Assembly: GCA_023663135.1 (NCBI GenBank)
Contig: JAMPIE010000013.1
Location: 1 to 64,000 of the forward strand
Origin: Alloprevotella sp.
Lineage (GTDB): Bacteria; Bacteroidota; Bacteroidia; Bacteroidales; Muribaculaceae
DNA length: 64,000 nucleotides
Direction of reading: 5' to 3'
In this document: piece by piece, positions 1-8,713 of the stretch
Position numbering within the stretch: position 1 is the first letter of the stretch
Layout: each line of letters begins with the position of its first letter
Notes under the pieces: generated by a model
What the model saw: the letters and a program-made list of their open reading frames with translations, nothing else
Databases searched by the model: none
Told to the model about the DNA's origin: nothing
Made by a program: the position numbers and the translations under genes

Positions 1-441
1 GAGCGCGGCATCACCGAGCCCACCCCCACCTTCTCCGCCTGCTTCGGCCAGGCCTTCCTTGAGCTCCACCCCACCAAATATGCCGAAGAGCTCGTTAAGC
101 GCATGCAGCAGAGCGGCGCCAAGGCCTACCTCGTAAACACCGGCTGGAACGGCTCAGGCAAGCGCATCTCAATCCGCGACACCCGCGGCATCATCGACGA
201 CATCCTCAACGGCGACATCCTCAAGGCCCCCACCAAGAAGCTCCCCATCTTCGACTTCGAGATTCCCACCGAGCTCCCCGGTGTTGACCCCAAGATCCTC
301 GACCCCCGCGACACCTACGCCAACCCCGAGGAGTGGACAAAGAAGGCCGAAGACCTCGCCGCCCGCTTCATCAAAAACTTCAAGAAATATGAGCACAACG
401 AAGCCGGCAAGGCTCTCGTTGCCGCCGGCCCCCAGCTTTAA
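1..441 (+). CDS. pckA: Phosphoenolpyruvate carboxykinase (ATP), C-terminal part
   Basis: The window opens in frame inside this gene, and 146 C-terminal residues are visible. The enzyme converts oxaloacetate and ATP to PEP, CO2 and ADP. In gut Bacteroidales it often runs in the carboxylating direction during succinate fermentation. The visible part contains the family segment [10 protein letters not shown], the stretch [12 protein letters not shown], and [15 protein letters not shown], all typical of the nucleotide-binding C-terminal lobe of ATP-type PEPCK. The N-terminal lobe and the P-loop lie outside the window. A strong hairpin follows the stop codon, so the gene probably ends its transcript. 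Identification is confident; only the start is missing. Confidence 0.93.
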   Translation, partial: ERGITEPTPTFSACFGQAFLELHPTKYAEELVKRMQQSGAKAYLVNTGWNGSGKRISIRDTRGIIDDILNGDILKAPTKKLPIFDFEIPTELPGVDPKILDPRDTYANPEEWTKKAEDLAARFIKNFKKYEHNEAGKALVAAGPQL

Positions 442-468
442 TCGAGCCTGAGACATACACTATAAGGC

Positions 469-510
469 GCGCCCTGCGACACTTTTTCGTCGCGGGGCGC
501 ATCGCTTTTC
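469..510 (+). terminator. Rho-independent terminator after pckA
   Basis: A 12-bp stem with one G-U pair (469-480 with 489-500) encloses an 8-nt loop and is followed by a T-rich stretch. It lies 27 bp after the pckA stop codon. Confidence 0.75.
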
Positions 511-542
511 TTTGTCATATCCCCATCTTTGATTACCTTTGC
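511..542 (+). promoter_or_regulatory. Bacteroidetes-type promoter upstream of the GH16 gene
   Basis: TTTG at 511-514 is followed by a 19-bp gap and TACCTTTGC at 534-542, a perfect match to the TTTG / TAnnTTTG consensus. Transcription would start near 549, leaving a leader of about 200 nt before the GH16 start codon. That leader contains the dispersed repeat at 556-664. Confidence 0.75.
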
Positions 543-555
543 GTGGGCAATGGCT

Positions 556-664
556 CTTATTAATCGTAAAAAATAAGTTGTTATAGAATTTCGCAGGATT
601 TTTTGTGCAGAATTTTTAACGAAAGGGCAGGAGTGTAGCGAGCTACATGACTAAACTGAGTTGA
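556..664. repeat. Dispersed ~110-bp repeat, copy 1 (GH16 leader)
   Basis: This segment matches 52937-53046 in the same orientation, with only about ten differences counted by eye. Two long blocks are identical, one around TTCGCAGGATTTTTTGTGCA and one around GGAGTGTAGCGAGCTACATG. The second block contains the inverted repeat TGTAGC-GA-GCTACA. Read on the minus strand, copy 1 stays open for about 26 codons (peptide core LHKKSCEIL) and then meets TAA. No transposase or terminal repeats are visible. The 442-745 gap holds only the terminator, the promoter and this repeat. Confidence 0.85.
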
Positions 665-745
665 AAAAGATGCCAAAAAAGACAAGAAAGTCTACCAAGT
701 TATTTTTTGAAGATTACTTAACAACAAAATTCCTTAAATCTCAAT

Positions 746-3700
746 ATGAAAAAACTCTTACTCTCACTATCGACGGCCCTCCTCGCCGCCCTCCTCGCAG
801 TGGCCCTCCCCGCCCCGGCCGGCGACACACCCGCCCCCCAGGCCGCAGCAGCCACACAGCCCCTACCTCCCGACCATAACGCGCCAAGAGAAACCGTCTG
901 GTATCAGCTTAAGACCCGCGCCACCGGCGGAGGCCGAGATGGAAAGTCAATCGAGCTCCTTGCCGAGGGCTCTGCCATCATCGGCACATCCAACGCTCAG
1001 GTCAACCGTCTGTGGCTTAATACGACCGCAAAACACACCGATGCAAACTTTGACTGCCAGCTGTGGAAATTTGAGCTCGACCCCGCCGGTTCAAAGAAAT
1101 ATGCCATAGTAAACAAGTCATTGCCCGACGGCTCGGTAAACCCCAATCCTACAGCTTCCAGCAATGCCGGACGATGGGACTACGACCCCGACACAAAGCA
1201 TTATAACTTCACAATAAGCAACGACGCCAACCACAATGGCAGCGTGGGCGACAACAGATTTATTGCCTTCACCTCCGATGCAGCATCATCTGGATGGTGG
1301 GTCAATGCGTCAATGACAGGCCAAGGCAATTCTGTAAACCTTCACAGTAATCCTAAAGACGGAGACGGCGGCCTATGGCTTCTTATCCCCGACATTTACC
1401 GTATAAATTCCGACTTCACAAAGGAATCCACCACAATCATCTCCACCAACGGACGCTATACCGACGGAGTGAAGATCGAATCACCCATATGGGGCGTTTC
1501 CGAGGTGAAAGGCGTACAAGCCGCCGGCGGAAAGTTATACAACAATGTAACCGACCGTGTGCTCCGCGCGGCCCCCGGCGAAAGCGTGAACGTCACCATA
1601 CTCTACCATGGCTCCGGAATGGCCGGATTTGCCTTCATCGACCTCGATGCCGACGGCCAATTCACCTTCACCGCCCCTACAGCCGACAACTCAGTGCTGA
1701 CCCCCGGACAGGAACTCGCAACATACAGCCGATTTAATTACAGCGGCACATGGAAGTCTCCTGACGGGCAGAACGCCGGTGCCAACCCCGCATGCAACGG
1801 AAACCAAGACCTCCACTCTTTCACCGTGCCCTCAACCCCCGGCACCTATAAAATGCGCTTCACCACTGCTTGGAGCTCTTTTGATCCACTCGGTTACAGC
1901 GCGATAGCTACCAACGAAGGTGCCATCATAGACATCGACCTAATTGTCGACACCCCATATAGCCGCTCCTTCGCCGACGATGCCAAGAACACGTTCACCA
2001 ACGACGAGCAGCCCCGTTACACCAACGCCATCACCCTCACAAGCCCCTCGATGGGCTCGCGCTCCGTCACCGTCAATCAGCAGCAAAACAAGGATATGTA
2101 CTTCGCCAAGATGGACGGCAACGACTTCTTCCTTGCTCAGGCCGGCGAGACGGTGTCGATTGAGCCCTCATGGTCAATGAATGCCATGCACTCTTATGTC
2201 TACGTCGACATCGACGGCAACGGCATCTTTGACCTCCCCGCGTCAATCACTACCGGTGCTCAGAACGGCGACCTCCTCTCCTATTCCTACCTCGGCGGCA
2301 CAACCGCCAACTCTGCCGGCAAGGCTTACCAACAAAAAAATGGCCACGACGATTGGGGTCACACCGACCACCTGAAGGCACCGGCCTTCACCATCCCGGC
2401 CGACCTCGCCCCGGGCATATACCGCCTCCGCTACAAGGTTGACTGGGACAACAAAGACCCCAAAGGCTCGGGCGGCATCGCCTCCAACGGCGGCGTGATC
2501 ATCGACGTGCCCCTCGCCATCGTCGACCCCTCAACCCTCACCTCCGGCGGCGAAGCCTCTGTCTCCGTCACCGCCCAGCCCTCTGAGGGCGGCGAACAAG
2601 TGAGTGTCGACGGCAACAACCTCATCCTCTCCCCCGCCGACGGCTACACCATCGGCTCCATCACCGCCACCATCCCCGCCAAATCCATTACCGTCGATGG
2701 GCAAGCCAACACCCTCGGCAACCCCACACAACTCTCCATCACGATTCCCGCCGAGACCGTGTCCTTCTCCGGTCCGACAGTTCCTGCCTCAGTAATCTCA
2801 CGCGGCGGCTCCATTGAAGTCGATGCCTCTGCTGCATACACCCCCATCGCCTCCCACGACGGATATACCCTCGTCTGGAACGACGAGTTTAACACCCCCG
2901 AGGGGACTCACCCCGACATGACCAACGACTATGTTGTGACCCCCAAGGCCACCAGCACATGGTCAAAAAACATATCTCGCCGCCCCGAACTGATGGAGAT
3001 GAACGGCCAAGGCTCCCTGGTGATGACCGCCAAGCAATTTGACGAGCCTTATGAAGGTGGCTCCTTCACAAACCGCTGGGAGACAGGCGCAATGCAGACC
3101 TCGCCCTCATTCGCCACCAAATATGGCCGCATTGAGGCTCGCATAAAGACCGACAAGATTGCCGGCACCTTCCCGGCATTCTGGATGATGCCTGTGGTCA
3201 ACGAGGCTTATGTCATTGAAAACGGCGAGCCGGTGCTCAAGAAGGGGTGGCCCTTCGGCGGCGAGATTGACATCTACGAGACCGTCCAGCCCGGCAACCC
3301 CAACTTTGCCGCATATGCCACCGTCCACGGCGTGTGGTCAAAAGACCCCAACTATACCGGCTACTCCGGATCCTTCGGCACCAACGTGGCCGACTGGAAC
3401 ATCTATGCCCTTGAGTGGGACGAGACAACCCTGCGCTTCTACTGCGGCGACCACCTCACTCATACCGTCAACAAGACCGACGCAAAGCTCGAAGGCTCTT
3501 GGCCTTTTGACAAGGAATTCTACATCATCCTCAACCAGAGCATCGGCGGCAATGCCGACTTCTCCAAGGGCGCATGGCCCGGGCTCCCCCAGGATGGCGC
3601 TGTCTATAAGAGCGAGGTCGACTGGGTCCGCGTCTATCAGAAGACCGACGCCCTCAAGCCCTCCGTCACTTTCATCGACTCTGAGGGCAACCCCCTTGAA

Positions 3701-5578
3701 GAGACTCCCACAACCATAGGAGCCGGCGACACATACACCGTCAGAGTAGCTACTAACGCAACGGCCACCATCGCCCCCGCTTCTGACGCCCTCACCATCA
3801 CCCCCGTCGAGGGGAAGGCCAATCAGTTTACCATCGCTCTCGCGCCCGACTACGACCCGGCCAACGGCACTGAACTCTCCGCCACCTTCACCGCCACTTA
3901 CCCCAGCGGCGCCTCCGCCGACTCCGACCCCATCGACCTCACCGCCGAGACCGTCACCGTGTCATGGCCCGAAAACCCCGAAAACTACTCCGTTGTGGTA
4001 AAGAAAGGCGCAACTGACGGCCCGGAAATCGCCACCGGAGCACTGTTGCCACGCGGGGCTCTTATCTATGTATTCTACAGCGTGTCACCCATCACCGACG
4101 AGAACGACAACTACAAATACCGTATCGCAAGTCGCACAGCCAATGACAAAACCACAAATATCGATGAGGTGAAGAGCTCGGTAGCTTTCCGTCTCCGTGT
4201 CAACGACAATGTCTCCCTCTCTGCCGTTGCCGAGTATATGCCCGCCGTCTCATGGTCTGCCCCCGAGGGCGTCGCTATCGAAGTGACCAAGGCCGGCGAA
4301 CCTATCACCTCAGGCTCTCGCGTCATCAAGGGTTCTGAACTTTCTGTAAAAGCCACTGCCACCGCCGAGGGCGTCCTCATCTCGTCTCTCAACGGCGTGG
4401 CCCTCGAAGAGCTTGCCTCCTCGACCGAGTCTTCCATCAAGGCCGAGGAAGACGCCGATGTCACAATAGCCATCGAAGCCGCCCGATATGCCGCCGTCAC
4501 CTTCACTGAAGGCGAGGGCTACACCATCGAAGTCAAGGAGGGGGAAAACAGCCTCAAATCCGGCTCCCTCGTCAAGGTAGACACCGAGCTCACCTACACT
4601 ATCACCGTCAAAGAGGGCTACCGCCTTGTCAACCCCGACGAAGCAACATCAGGAACCGTCACGCTCACCGCCGACGGCCTCTCTCTCGAGCTCGCCGTAG
4701 AGCTTATCCCCGCCGAAGCCAAGGTTGAAGCACCGGAAGGCATTCCCTCCGCCTCCTCCGATGGCAAGGAGCCTGAAGATGAGCCTATCCTCTTCATCCC
4801 CCAAAGTGACGACACCGACTGCCACACTCTCACCTTCCACCATAACACAGAGAAAGAGTCGGTTGACATGGCCGCCACCCTCAAGGAGGCTGTTCAAGAG
4901 GGATATGGCTTCGTGGTGGTCAACACTAATCCCGCCGTTGCCACGGCTATCCTTGACGCCATCACCAAGAAGCTCACCATCACTCGCCACAGTCTCATAG
5001 GCTCCACGATGATCCACATCGTATGGCGCAAGATTGCCGAGGCTTCCCATACCCACATCGCCTCGCGCGACGGAGGACCCGCCGAGGCCCCCGGCGAGCT
5101 CCTTGACGGCGAGACACCCCTCACCACCGTGCAGGTGAAAGTGATCACCCCCGGCAACGTCAAGCCCACCGTGACAGCCGCTGCCCCCTCCGGCGAGATG
5201 AAGCCCGGCGAGACTTTCACTCCCGAAGTGACCCTGTCTTACGGTGAGGACGCCAATTTTGAAGCCCCGGACGTCAAAATCAAGTGGGAGTCAAGCGACC
5301 CCACTGTGGCCGAAGTTGACCCGGAGACCGGCATCGTCACAGCCATCGCCAACGGCGAGGCCACCATCACCGTCACGGTAGAGGGCTTTGAAGGTGTCAC
5401 CACCTTCTTCTCCGTCACCGTCAAGAGGCCCGGAAGCGTCATCACCGGCATAGACTCCATCAACGCCGACCTTGCCACCGGCCGCCGCGAGGTCTACGAC
5501 CTCAAAGGCCGCCGCATCTCACACATCCCCTCGCCCGGCTTCTATATCATCGATGGCCAAAAGACCCTCGTGAAATAA
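746..5578 (+). CDS. Secreted multidomain glycoside hydrolase family 16 protein
   Basis: A 1610-residue protein with an N-terminal signal peptide (MKKLLLSLSTALLAALLAVA, then APAG). Residues ~51-216 form a domain shared with the GH20 protein downstream. Residues ~240-590 hold two related GEVED-like repeats (VDIDGNGIFD type). Residues ~700-970 are a GH16 beta-glucanase domain starting YTLVWNDEFN. Its catalytic signature GEIDIYE places nucleophile E840 and acid/base E845, with D842 between. Beta-sandwich modules follow, then an Ig-like BIG_2-type module near 1470-1550 and a short sorting-like tail (VYDLKGRR, PGFYIIDG). The family cleaves beta-1,3/1,4-glucans or galactans; the substrate cannot be read from the sequence. 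The ATG follows an AT-rich leader without a Shine-Dalgarno sequence, as is usual here. It is probably exported and surface-bound or released. Confidence 0.88.
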   Translation: MKKLLLSLSTALLAALLAVALPAPAGDTPAPQAAAATQPLPPDHNAPRETVWYQLKTRATGGGRDGKSIELLAEGSAIIGTSNAQVNRLWLNTTAKHTDANFDCQLWKFELDPAGSKKYAIVNKSLPDGSVNPNPTASSNAGRWDYDPDTKHYNFTISNDANHNGSVGDNRFIAFTSDAASSGWWVNASMTGQGNSVNLHSNPKDGDGGLWLLIPDIYRINSDFTKESTTIISTNGRYTDGVKIESPIWGVSEVKGVQAAGGKLYNNVTDRVLRAAPGESVNVTILYHGSGMAGFAFIDLDADGQFTFTAPTADNSVLTPGQELATYSRFNYSGTWKSPDGQNAGANPACNGNQDLHSFTVPSTPGTYKMRFTTAWSSFDPLGYSAIATNEGAIIDIDLIVDTPYSRSFADDAKNTFTNDEQPRYTNAITLTSPSMGSRSVTVNQQQNKDMYFAKMDGNDFFLAQAGETVSIEPSWSMNAMHSYVYVDIDGNGIFDLPASITTGAQNGDLLSYSYLGGTTANSAGKAYQQKNGHDDWGHTDHLKAPAFTIPADLAPGIYRLRYKVDWDNKDPKGSGGIASNGGVIIDVPLAIVDPSTLTSGGEASVSVTAQPSEGGEQVSVDGNNLILSPADGYTIGSITATIPAKSITVDGQANTLGNPTQLSITIPAETVSFSGPTVPASVISRGGSIEVDASAAYTPIASHDGYTLVWNDEFNTPEGTHPDMTNDYVVTPKATSTWSKNISRRPELMEMNGQGSLVMTAKQFDEPYEGGSFTNRWETGAMQTSPSFATKYGRIEARIKTDKIAGTFPAFWMMPVVNEAYVIENGEPVLKKGWPFGGEIDIYETVQPGNPNFAAYATVHGVWSKDPNYTGYSGSFGTNVADWNIYALEWDETTLRFYCGDHLTHTVNKTDAKLEGSWPFDKEFYIILNQSIGGNADFSKGAWPGLPQDGAVYKSEVDWVRVYQKTDALKPSVTFIDSEGNPLEETPTTIGAGDTYTVRVATNATATIAPASDALTITPVEGKANQFTIALAPDYDPANGTELSATFTATYPSGASADSDPIDLTAETVTVSWPENPENYSVVVKKGATDGPEIATGALLPRGALIYVFYSVSPITDENDNYKYRIASRTANDKTTNIDEVKSSVAFRLRVNDNVSLSAVAEYMPAVSWSAPEGVAIEVTKAGEPITSGSRVIKGSELSVKATATAEGVLISSLNGVALEELASSTESSIKAEEDADVTIAIEAARYAAVTFTEGEGYTIEVKEGENSLKSGSLVKVDTELTYTITVKEGYRLVNPDEATSGTVTLTADGLSLELAVELIPAEAKVEAPEGIPSASSDGKEPEDEPILFIPQSDDTDCHTLTFHHNTEKESVDMAATLKEAVQEGYGFVVVNTNPAVATAILDAITKKLTITRHSLIGSTMIHIVWRKIAEASHTHIASRDGGPAEAPGELLDGETPLTTVQVKVITPGNVKPTVTAAAPSGEMKPGETFTPEVTLSYGEDANFEAPDVKIKWESSDPTVAEVDPETGIVTAIANGEATITVTVEGFEGVTTFFSVTVKRPGSVITGIDSINADLATGRREVYDLKGRRISHIPSPGFYIIDGQKTLVK

Positions 5579-5602
5579 GCCATCCACACACTAATATCCA
5601 TT

Positions 5603-5631
5603 GCGCGCCGGGTTCAAAAAGCCCGGCGCGC
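5603..5631. terminator. Hairpin after the GH16 gene
   Basis: A perfect 10-bp stem (GCGCGCCGGG at 5603-5612 with its complement at 5622-5631) has a 9-nt A-rich loop and begins 24 bp after the stop codon. There is no long T-run, so termination is likely but not certain. Confidence 0.65.
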
Positions 5632-5676
5632 ACTGTCATAAGACAATAAAACAGCTTATTTCGCGTTATCTATTGT

Positions 5677-6936
5677 ATGACCGACAATCCTGTTCTTACC
5701 CCCTTTGCCTCTCCGCTTTATGTGATGCCCAAGCCGGCAGGCGCCGCCTGCAACATGGCTTGCAAGTATTGCTATTATCTTGAGAAGAAAAAATATTACC
5801 CCACCGACGCGCCCCGAAAGGTGATGTCTGACGAGACTCTCGAGGAATTTATCCGCCAATACATCGGCGCCACCATCACCCCCGAGGTCAATTTCACCTG
5901 GCATGGCGGCGAGGCTATGATGCGCCCCATCGAGTTTTACCGCAAGGCTCTTGAACTCCAACGCCGTTACGGCGCCGGTCGCAACATTGTCAACTGCTTC
6001 CAGACCAACGGCACTCTCCTCACCCCCGAATGGGCTCGCTTCTTCAAGGAAAACGATTTCCTCGTGGGCGTTTCCATCGACGGGCCCCGGGAGATCCACG
6101 ATGAGTTCCGACGCCTCAAAGGGGGCGGTCCTTCATGGCGCAAGGTCATGGCAGCCATCGATATGCTCAAGGATGAGGGGGTGGAGTGGAACGCCATGGC
6201 CGTCGTCAACGACTATGTAGCCGACTACCCCGACCAATGGTATTCTTTCTTCAAGGAGATTGACTGTCAATTCATTCAGTTTGCCCCCATCGTGGAGCGC
6301 ATCTCTGAAGCCGACCGCGGCCTCTGCTCTGTCGACATGAAGGGTTGCCTCACCGACTTCTCCGTCTCCCCCTCCCAATGGGGTGTCTTCCTCTGCCGAC
6401 TCTTCGACCTATGGGTGGGCCACGACGTGGGCCGGACTTTCATCCAGATCTTCGATGCCACTCTCGCCAACTGGGTGGGTGTCCTCCCGGGCGTATGCTC
6501 TCTCGCCCCACGCTGTGGACATGCCGCCGCATTGGAGTGGAACGGCGACCTCTACTCTTGCGACCATTTCGTCTTCCCTCAATATCGTCTCGGAAACATC
6601 CGCTCCTCCTCCATCGCCGCCATGATGACAAGCGACCGTCAGCGGGCCTTTGGCGAGGCCAAGCGCTCTTCTCTCCCCTCCCAGTGTCTCCAATGCCGCT
6701 GGCTCAAGGCCTGCAATGGCGAGTGCCCCAAAAACCGCTTTGCCGTCACTGCCACCGGCGAGCCCGGCCTCAACTTCCTCTGCGAAGGCTATCGCGCTTT
6801 CTTCTCCCACGTCGCCCCCTATATGGACTGGATGAAGGAGGCCCTGGAGCGTAAAGAAGCGCCAGCCGGCATCATGGACACCCCCCTCGCCGCCCAGGCG
6901 CGCGCCCGCGCTGCCCTCCCCTTTATGCCCGTCTAA
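5677..6936 (+). CDS. Anaerobic sulfatase-maturating enzyme (radical SAM, SPASM domain)
   Basis: A 419-residue radical-SAM enzyme. The CNMACKYC motif (C25, C29, C32) binds the SAM 4Fe-4S cluster. A SPASM-type C-terminal Cys set is visible (CSLAPRCGH, YSCDH, then CLQCRWLKACNGECPKN). This arrangement and length match the anSME/ChuR/AslB group, which oxidises an active-site Cys or Ser of sulfatases to formylglycine in the cytoplasm. Bacteroidales need it for mucin and glycosaminoglycan sulfatases. No sulfatase lies in this window, so it must act on enzymes encoded elsewhere. Its position between two glycosidases fits host-glycan use. The start ATG follows 45 bp after the GH16 hairpin. Confidence 0.88.
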   Translation: MTDNPVLTPFASPLYVMPKPAGAACNMACKYCYYLEKKKYYPTDAPRKVMSDETLEEFIRQYIGATITPEVNFTWHGGEAMMRPIEFYRKALELQRRYGAGRNIVNCFQTNGTLLTPEWARFFKENDFLVGVSIDGPREIHDEFRRLKGGGPSWRKVMAAIDMLKDEGVEWNAMAVVNDYVADYPDQWYSFFKEIDCQFIQFAPIVERISEADRGLCSVDMKGCLTDFSVSPSQWGVFLCRLFDLWVGHDVGRTFIQIFDATLANWVGVLPGVCSLAPRCGHAAALEWNGDLYSCDHFVFPQYRLGNIRSSSIAAMMTSDRQRAFGEAKRSSLPSQCLQCRWLKACNGECPKNRFAVTATGEPGLNFLCEGYRAFFSHVAPYMDWMKEALERKEAPAGIMDTPLAAQARARAALPFMPV

Positions 6937-6956
6937 GGTGTTAAAATTGCCTCATA

Positions 6957-6990
6957 CTTGCAGTCTCAAAGGGATTTATTCGTAACTTTG
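6957..6990 (+). promoter_or_regulatory. Promoter for the 547-residue membrane protein gene
   Basis: TAACTTTG at 6983-6990 matches the -7 box. CTTG at 6957-6960 (gap 22) is an imperfect -33 element. The box lies downstream of a possible TTG start at 6958, which supports the internal ATG at 7039 as the true start. Confidence 0.5.
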
Positions 6991-7038
6991 TCGCTTATTG
7001 CCTCATATAGCCGCGCGAGCGGCCTTTCTGCATCAGCA

Positions 7039-8682
7039 ATGGACAATTATCCCTATCTCTCGATATCCAACAGCCCCGACACAGGGGCTCTTGACCTCTT
7101 CATGCCCGGCACTGATGAGGTATACACCATCATGCCTGTCTCTCGCGGTTGGCGTTTCAGCCGCGTCACGCGCCGAGGCACGGTCTCGGTCTCGGTGGCC
7201 GACGGCCGCATCCTCTCCGGCGCGCGTATCCTCGACGCGCTCCGCATCGCCGCGGCTTGCCCCGGCGGCGGCAATGAGCTCTTCTCGGCTCTCGCTGCGG
7301 CCGACATCCCTGCCGCCCCTCTCCGTGCTCCGGAGTGGATGCTCCCAACCCCGGTCCAGCTCTCCGGCGCCGCCGGCACTGCCATCCGCTCTTTTCTGGC
7401 CGGCCGCGACATCCAGCGCATGCTCTCCTTCCCCTTCCAAGACTCGTCGGCTCCTTTTGCCGCCGTAATCCTCGCTCCCGCCACCGCCGCTCTGCGTCAG
7501 GCTATGGAAGATGATCCCTCTGTCGTGAGGCTCTCCACCCCCATCACGCGCCGCTATGCGGTAATCTATCCCGATGGTGTCAGGCCCTCGGCCAAGGAGG
7601 TGGCCTATGGCGATCCCCTATCGCTCACCTACTATGCCGAGGGGATGCAAGAGGCCGTCCACTCTCTTACTGCCGGTAAGCCCAGCCCGTTTGTGGAATA
7701 TGACGGCGCAGCTATCAACGTGCGCCCCATCTCGGCTCTCGGCATCAAGCTCGAGCCGCTCAAAACGGCCGAGCCTCAGGCTCTCCCCAACTCTCCGGCG
7801 GCTTCCGCCATCGCCTCGGTCAAGGCACCGCAGACGGGCGAGAGGACCGTCGGCATGAAGCTCCGTTTTGCCCCCGACCGCGTGATCCGCGCCGATGTAT
7901 CGCTCAACGAAGACTCGCCCGAATATCGGCTCCTACGCGCCGGAATGTTTCATGGCTACCGTGCGCGTCGCCTTGCCGTCAAAAACCATAATGAAGAAAA
8001 CTACCTCATTGACCTCCGCCAGCCTGCCGCCGACACCCCTGCCGAGGCACCCGTAGAAGATGCTCCCACGCCCCAGGCCACTGAGGATAAGCCCCGTCGT
8101 GGCCGCCGCAGCACCGGCCCATGGCTCTACATGCTCCTCATCATTGCCGCCATCGCCTTAGGCATTGTGGCTGTGAGCTATCTCCCGGGGCTCTTCAGCC
8201 ATGTCGACTCCTACCGCGCCGAGCCCCCGGCCGAAGTGGCAATATCCGACCCGTCAGGCCCGTCAGGCCTGCCAGACCTGTCAGGCCTGCCAGACTCCTC
8301 TGCCGAAACTGTCGACACCCCCGAGGCTCTGCCCGCTGCCTCTACTGCCGACGACCTGGCCTATCTCAACCGCGCCGAGATATGGCATCGCGATTCCCTC
8401 GCCACTCCCGCCGCCCTCGCCATCTTCGACTCCTTTGCCTCGGGCAATCTCGCCGAAATCCCGGCTCAAGAGTTCTTCGCCTCCGGCCAGTGCTCCAACC
8501 CCCTCGTCAAGAAGACCATCAAGCTCATCTGGCAAGCCTACCGTAGCGACACACAGACCTCCAACGAGCGTGCCCTCCGTAGCCTCGCCGGCTCTGCATC
8601 CATCGATTTCAACGAGCTCTTCAACTCTCTCGCCGGCATCCAGTCGGCTCACCCAAACACTCGTCCCTTACCCGGGTCCTAA
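7039..8682 (+). CDS. Unrecognised protein with one transmembrane segment
   Basis: A 547-residue protein that I do not recognise. The N-terminal ~330 residues look globular and cytoplasmic, with no signal peptide and no catalytic motif I can name. A basic patch (KPRRGRRS) precedes one membrane helix (residues ~360-380, LLIIAAIALGIVAVSYL). After it comes a Pro/Ser/Gly-rich linker coded by a short tandem repeat (PSGPSGLPDLSGLPDS), then a C-terminal periplasmic region with several helices. This is the layout of a single-pass inner-membrane sensor or anchor. The ATG at 7039 is preferred because a promoter -7 box lies just upstream of it. It is 31 bp from the GH20 gene and probably cotranscribed with it. 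Confidence 0.65.
   Translation: MDNYPYLSISNSPDTGALDLFMPGTDEVYTIMPVSRGWRFSRVTRRGTVSVSVADGRILSGARILDALRIAAACPGGGNELFSALAAADIPAAPLRAPEWMLPTPVQLSGAAGTAIRSFLAGRDIQRMLSFPFQDSSAPFAAVILAPATAALRQAMEDDPSVVRLSTPITRRYAVIYPDGVRPSAKEVAYGDPLSLTYYAEGMQEAVHSLTAGKPSPFVEYDGAAINVRPISALGIKLEPLKTAEPQALPNSPAASAIASVKAPQTGERTVGMKLRFAPDRVIRADVSLNEDSPEYRLLRAGMFHGYRARRLAVKNHNEENYLIDLRQPAADTPAEAPVEDAPTPQATEDKPRRGRRSTGPWLYMLLIIAAIALGIVAVSYLPGLFSHVDSYRAEPPAEVAISDPSGPSGLPDLSGLPDSSAETVDTPEALPAASTADDLAYLNRAEIWHRDSLATPAALAIFDSFASGNLAEIPAQEFFASGQCSNPLVKKTIKLIWQAYRSDTQTSNERALRSLAGSASIDFNELFNSLAGIQSAHPNTRPLPGS
8250..8295. repeat. Short 18-bp tandem repeat in coding sequence
   Basis: TCAGGCCTGCCAGACCTG at 8263-8280 repeats almost completely at 8281-8295, with a partial unit before it. 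It codes for the Pro/Ser/Leu-rich linker after the membrane helix of the 547-residue protein. The length is a good candidate for slippage variation. Confidence 0.6.
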
Positions 8683-8713
8683 ACCAATCCTTACTCATAT
8701 CACTCTCAAATCC

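Noticed and set aside
661..879. Small basic frame upstream of and overlapping the GH16 start
   Set aside because: It starts with TTG, overlaps the signal peptide region of the GH16 gene in another frame, and its C-terminal half is only the shadow of that gene.
8201..8713. N-terminal extension of the GH20 protein by 171 residues
   Set aside because: It overlaps the upstream gene in another frame and is Pro/Ser-rich shadow sequence. A clear signal peptide begins at 8714.
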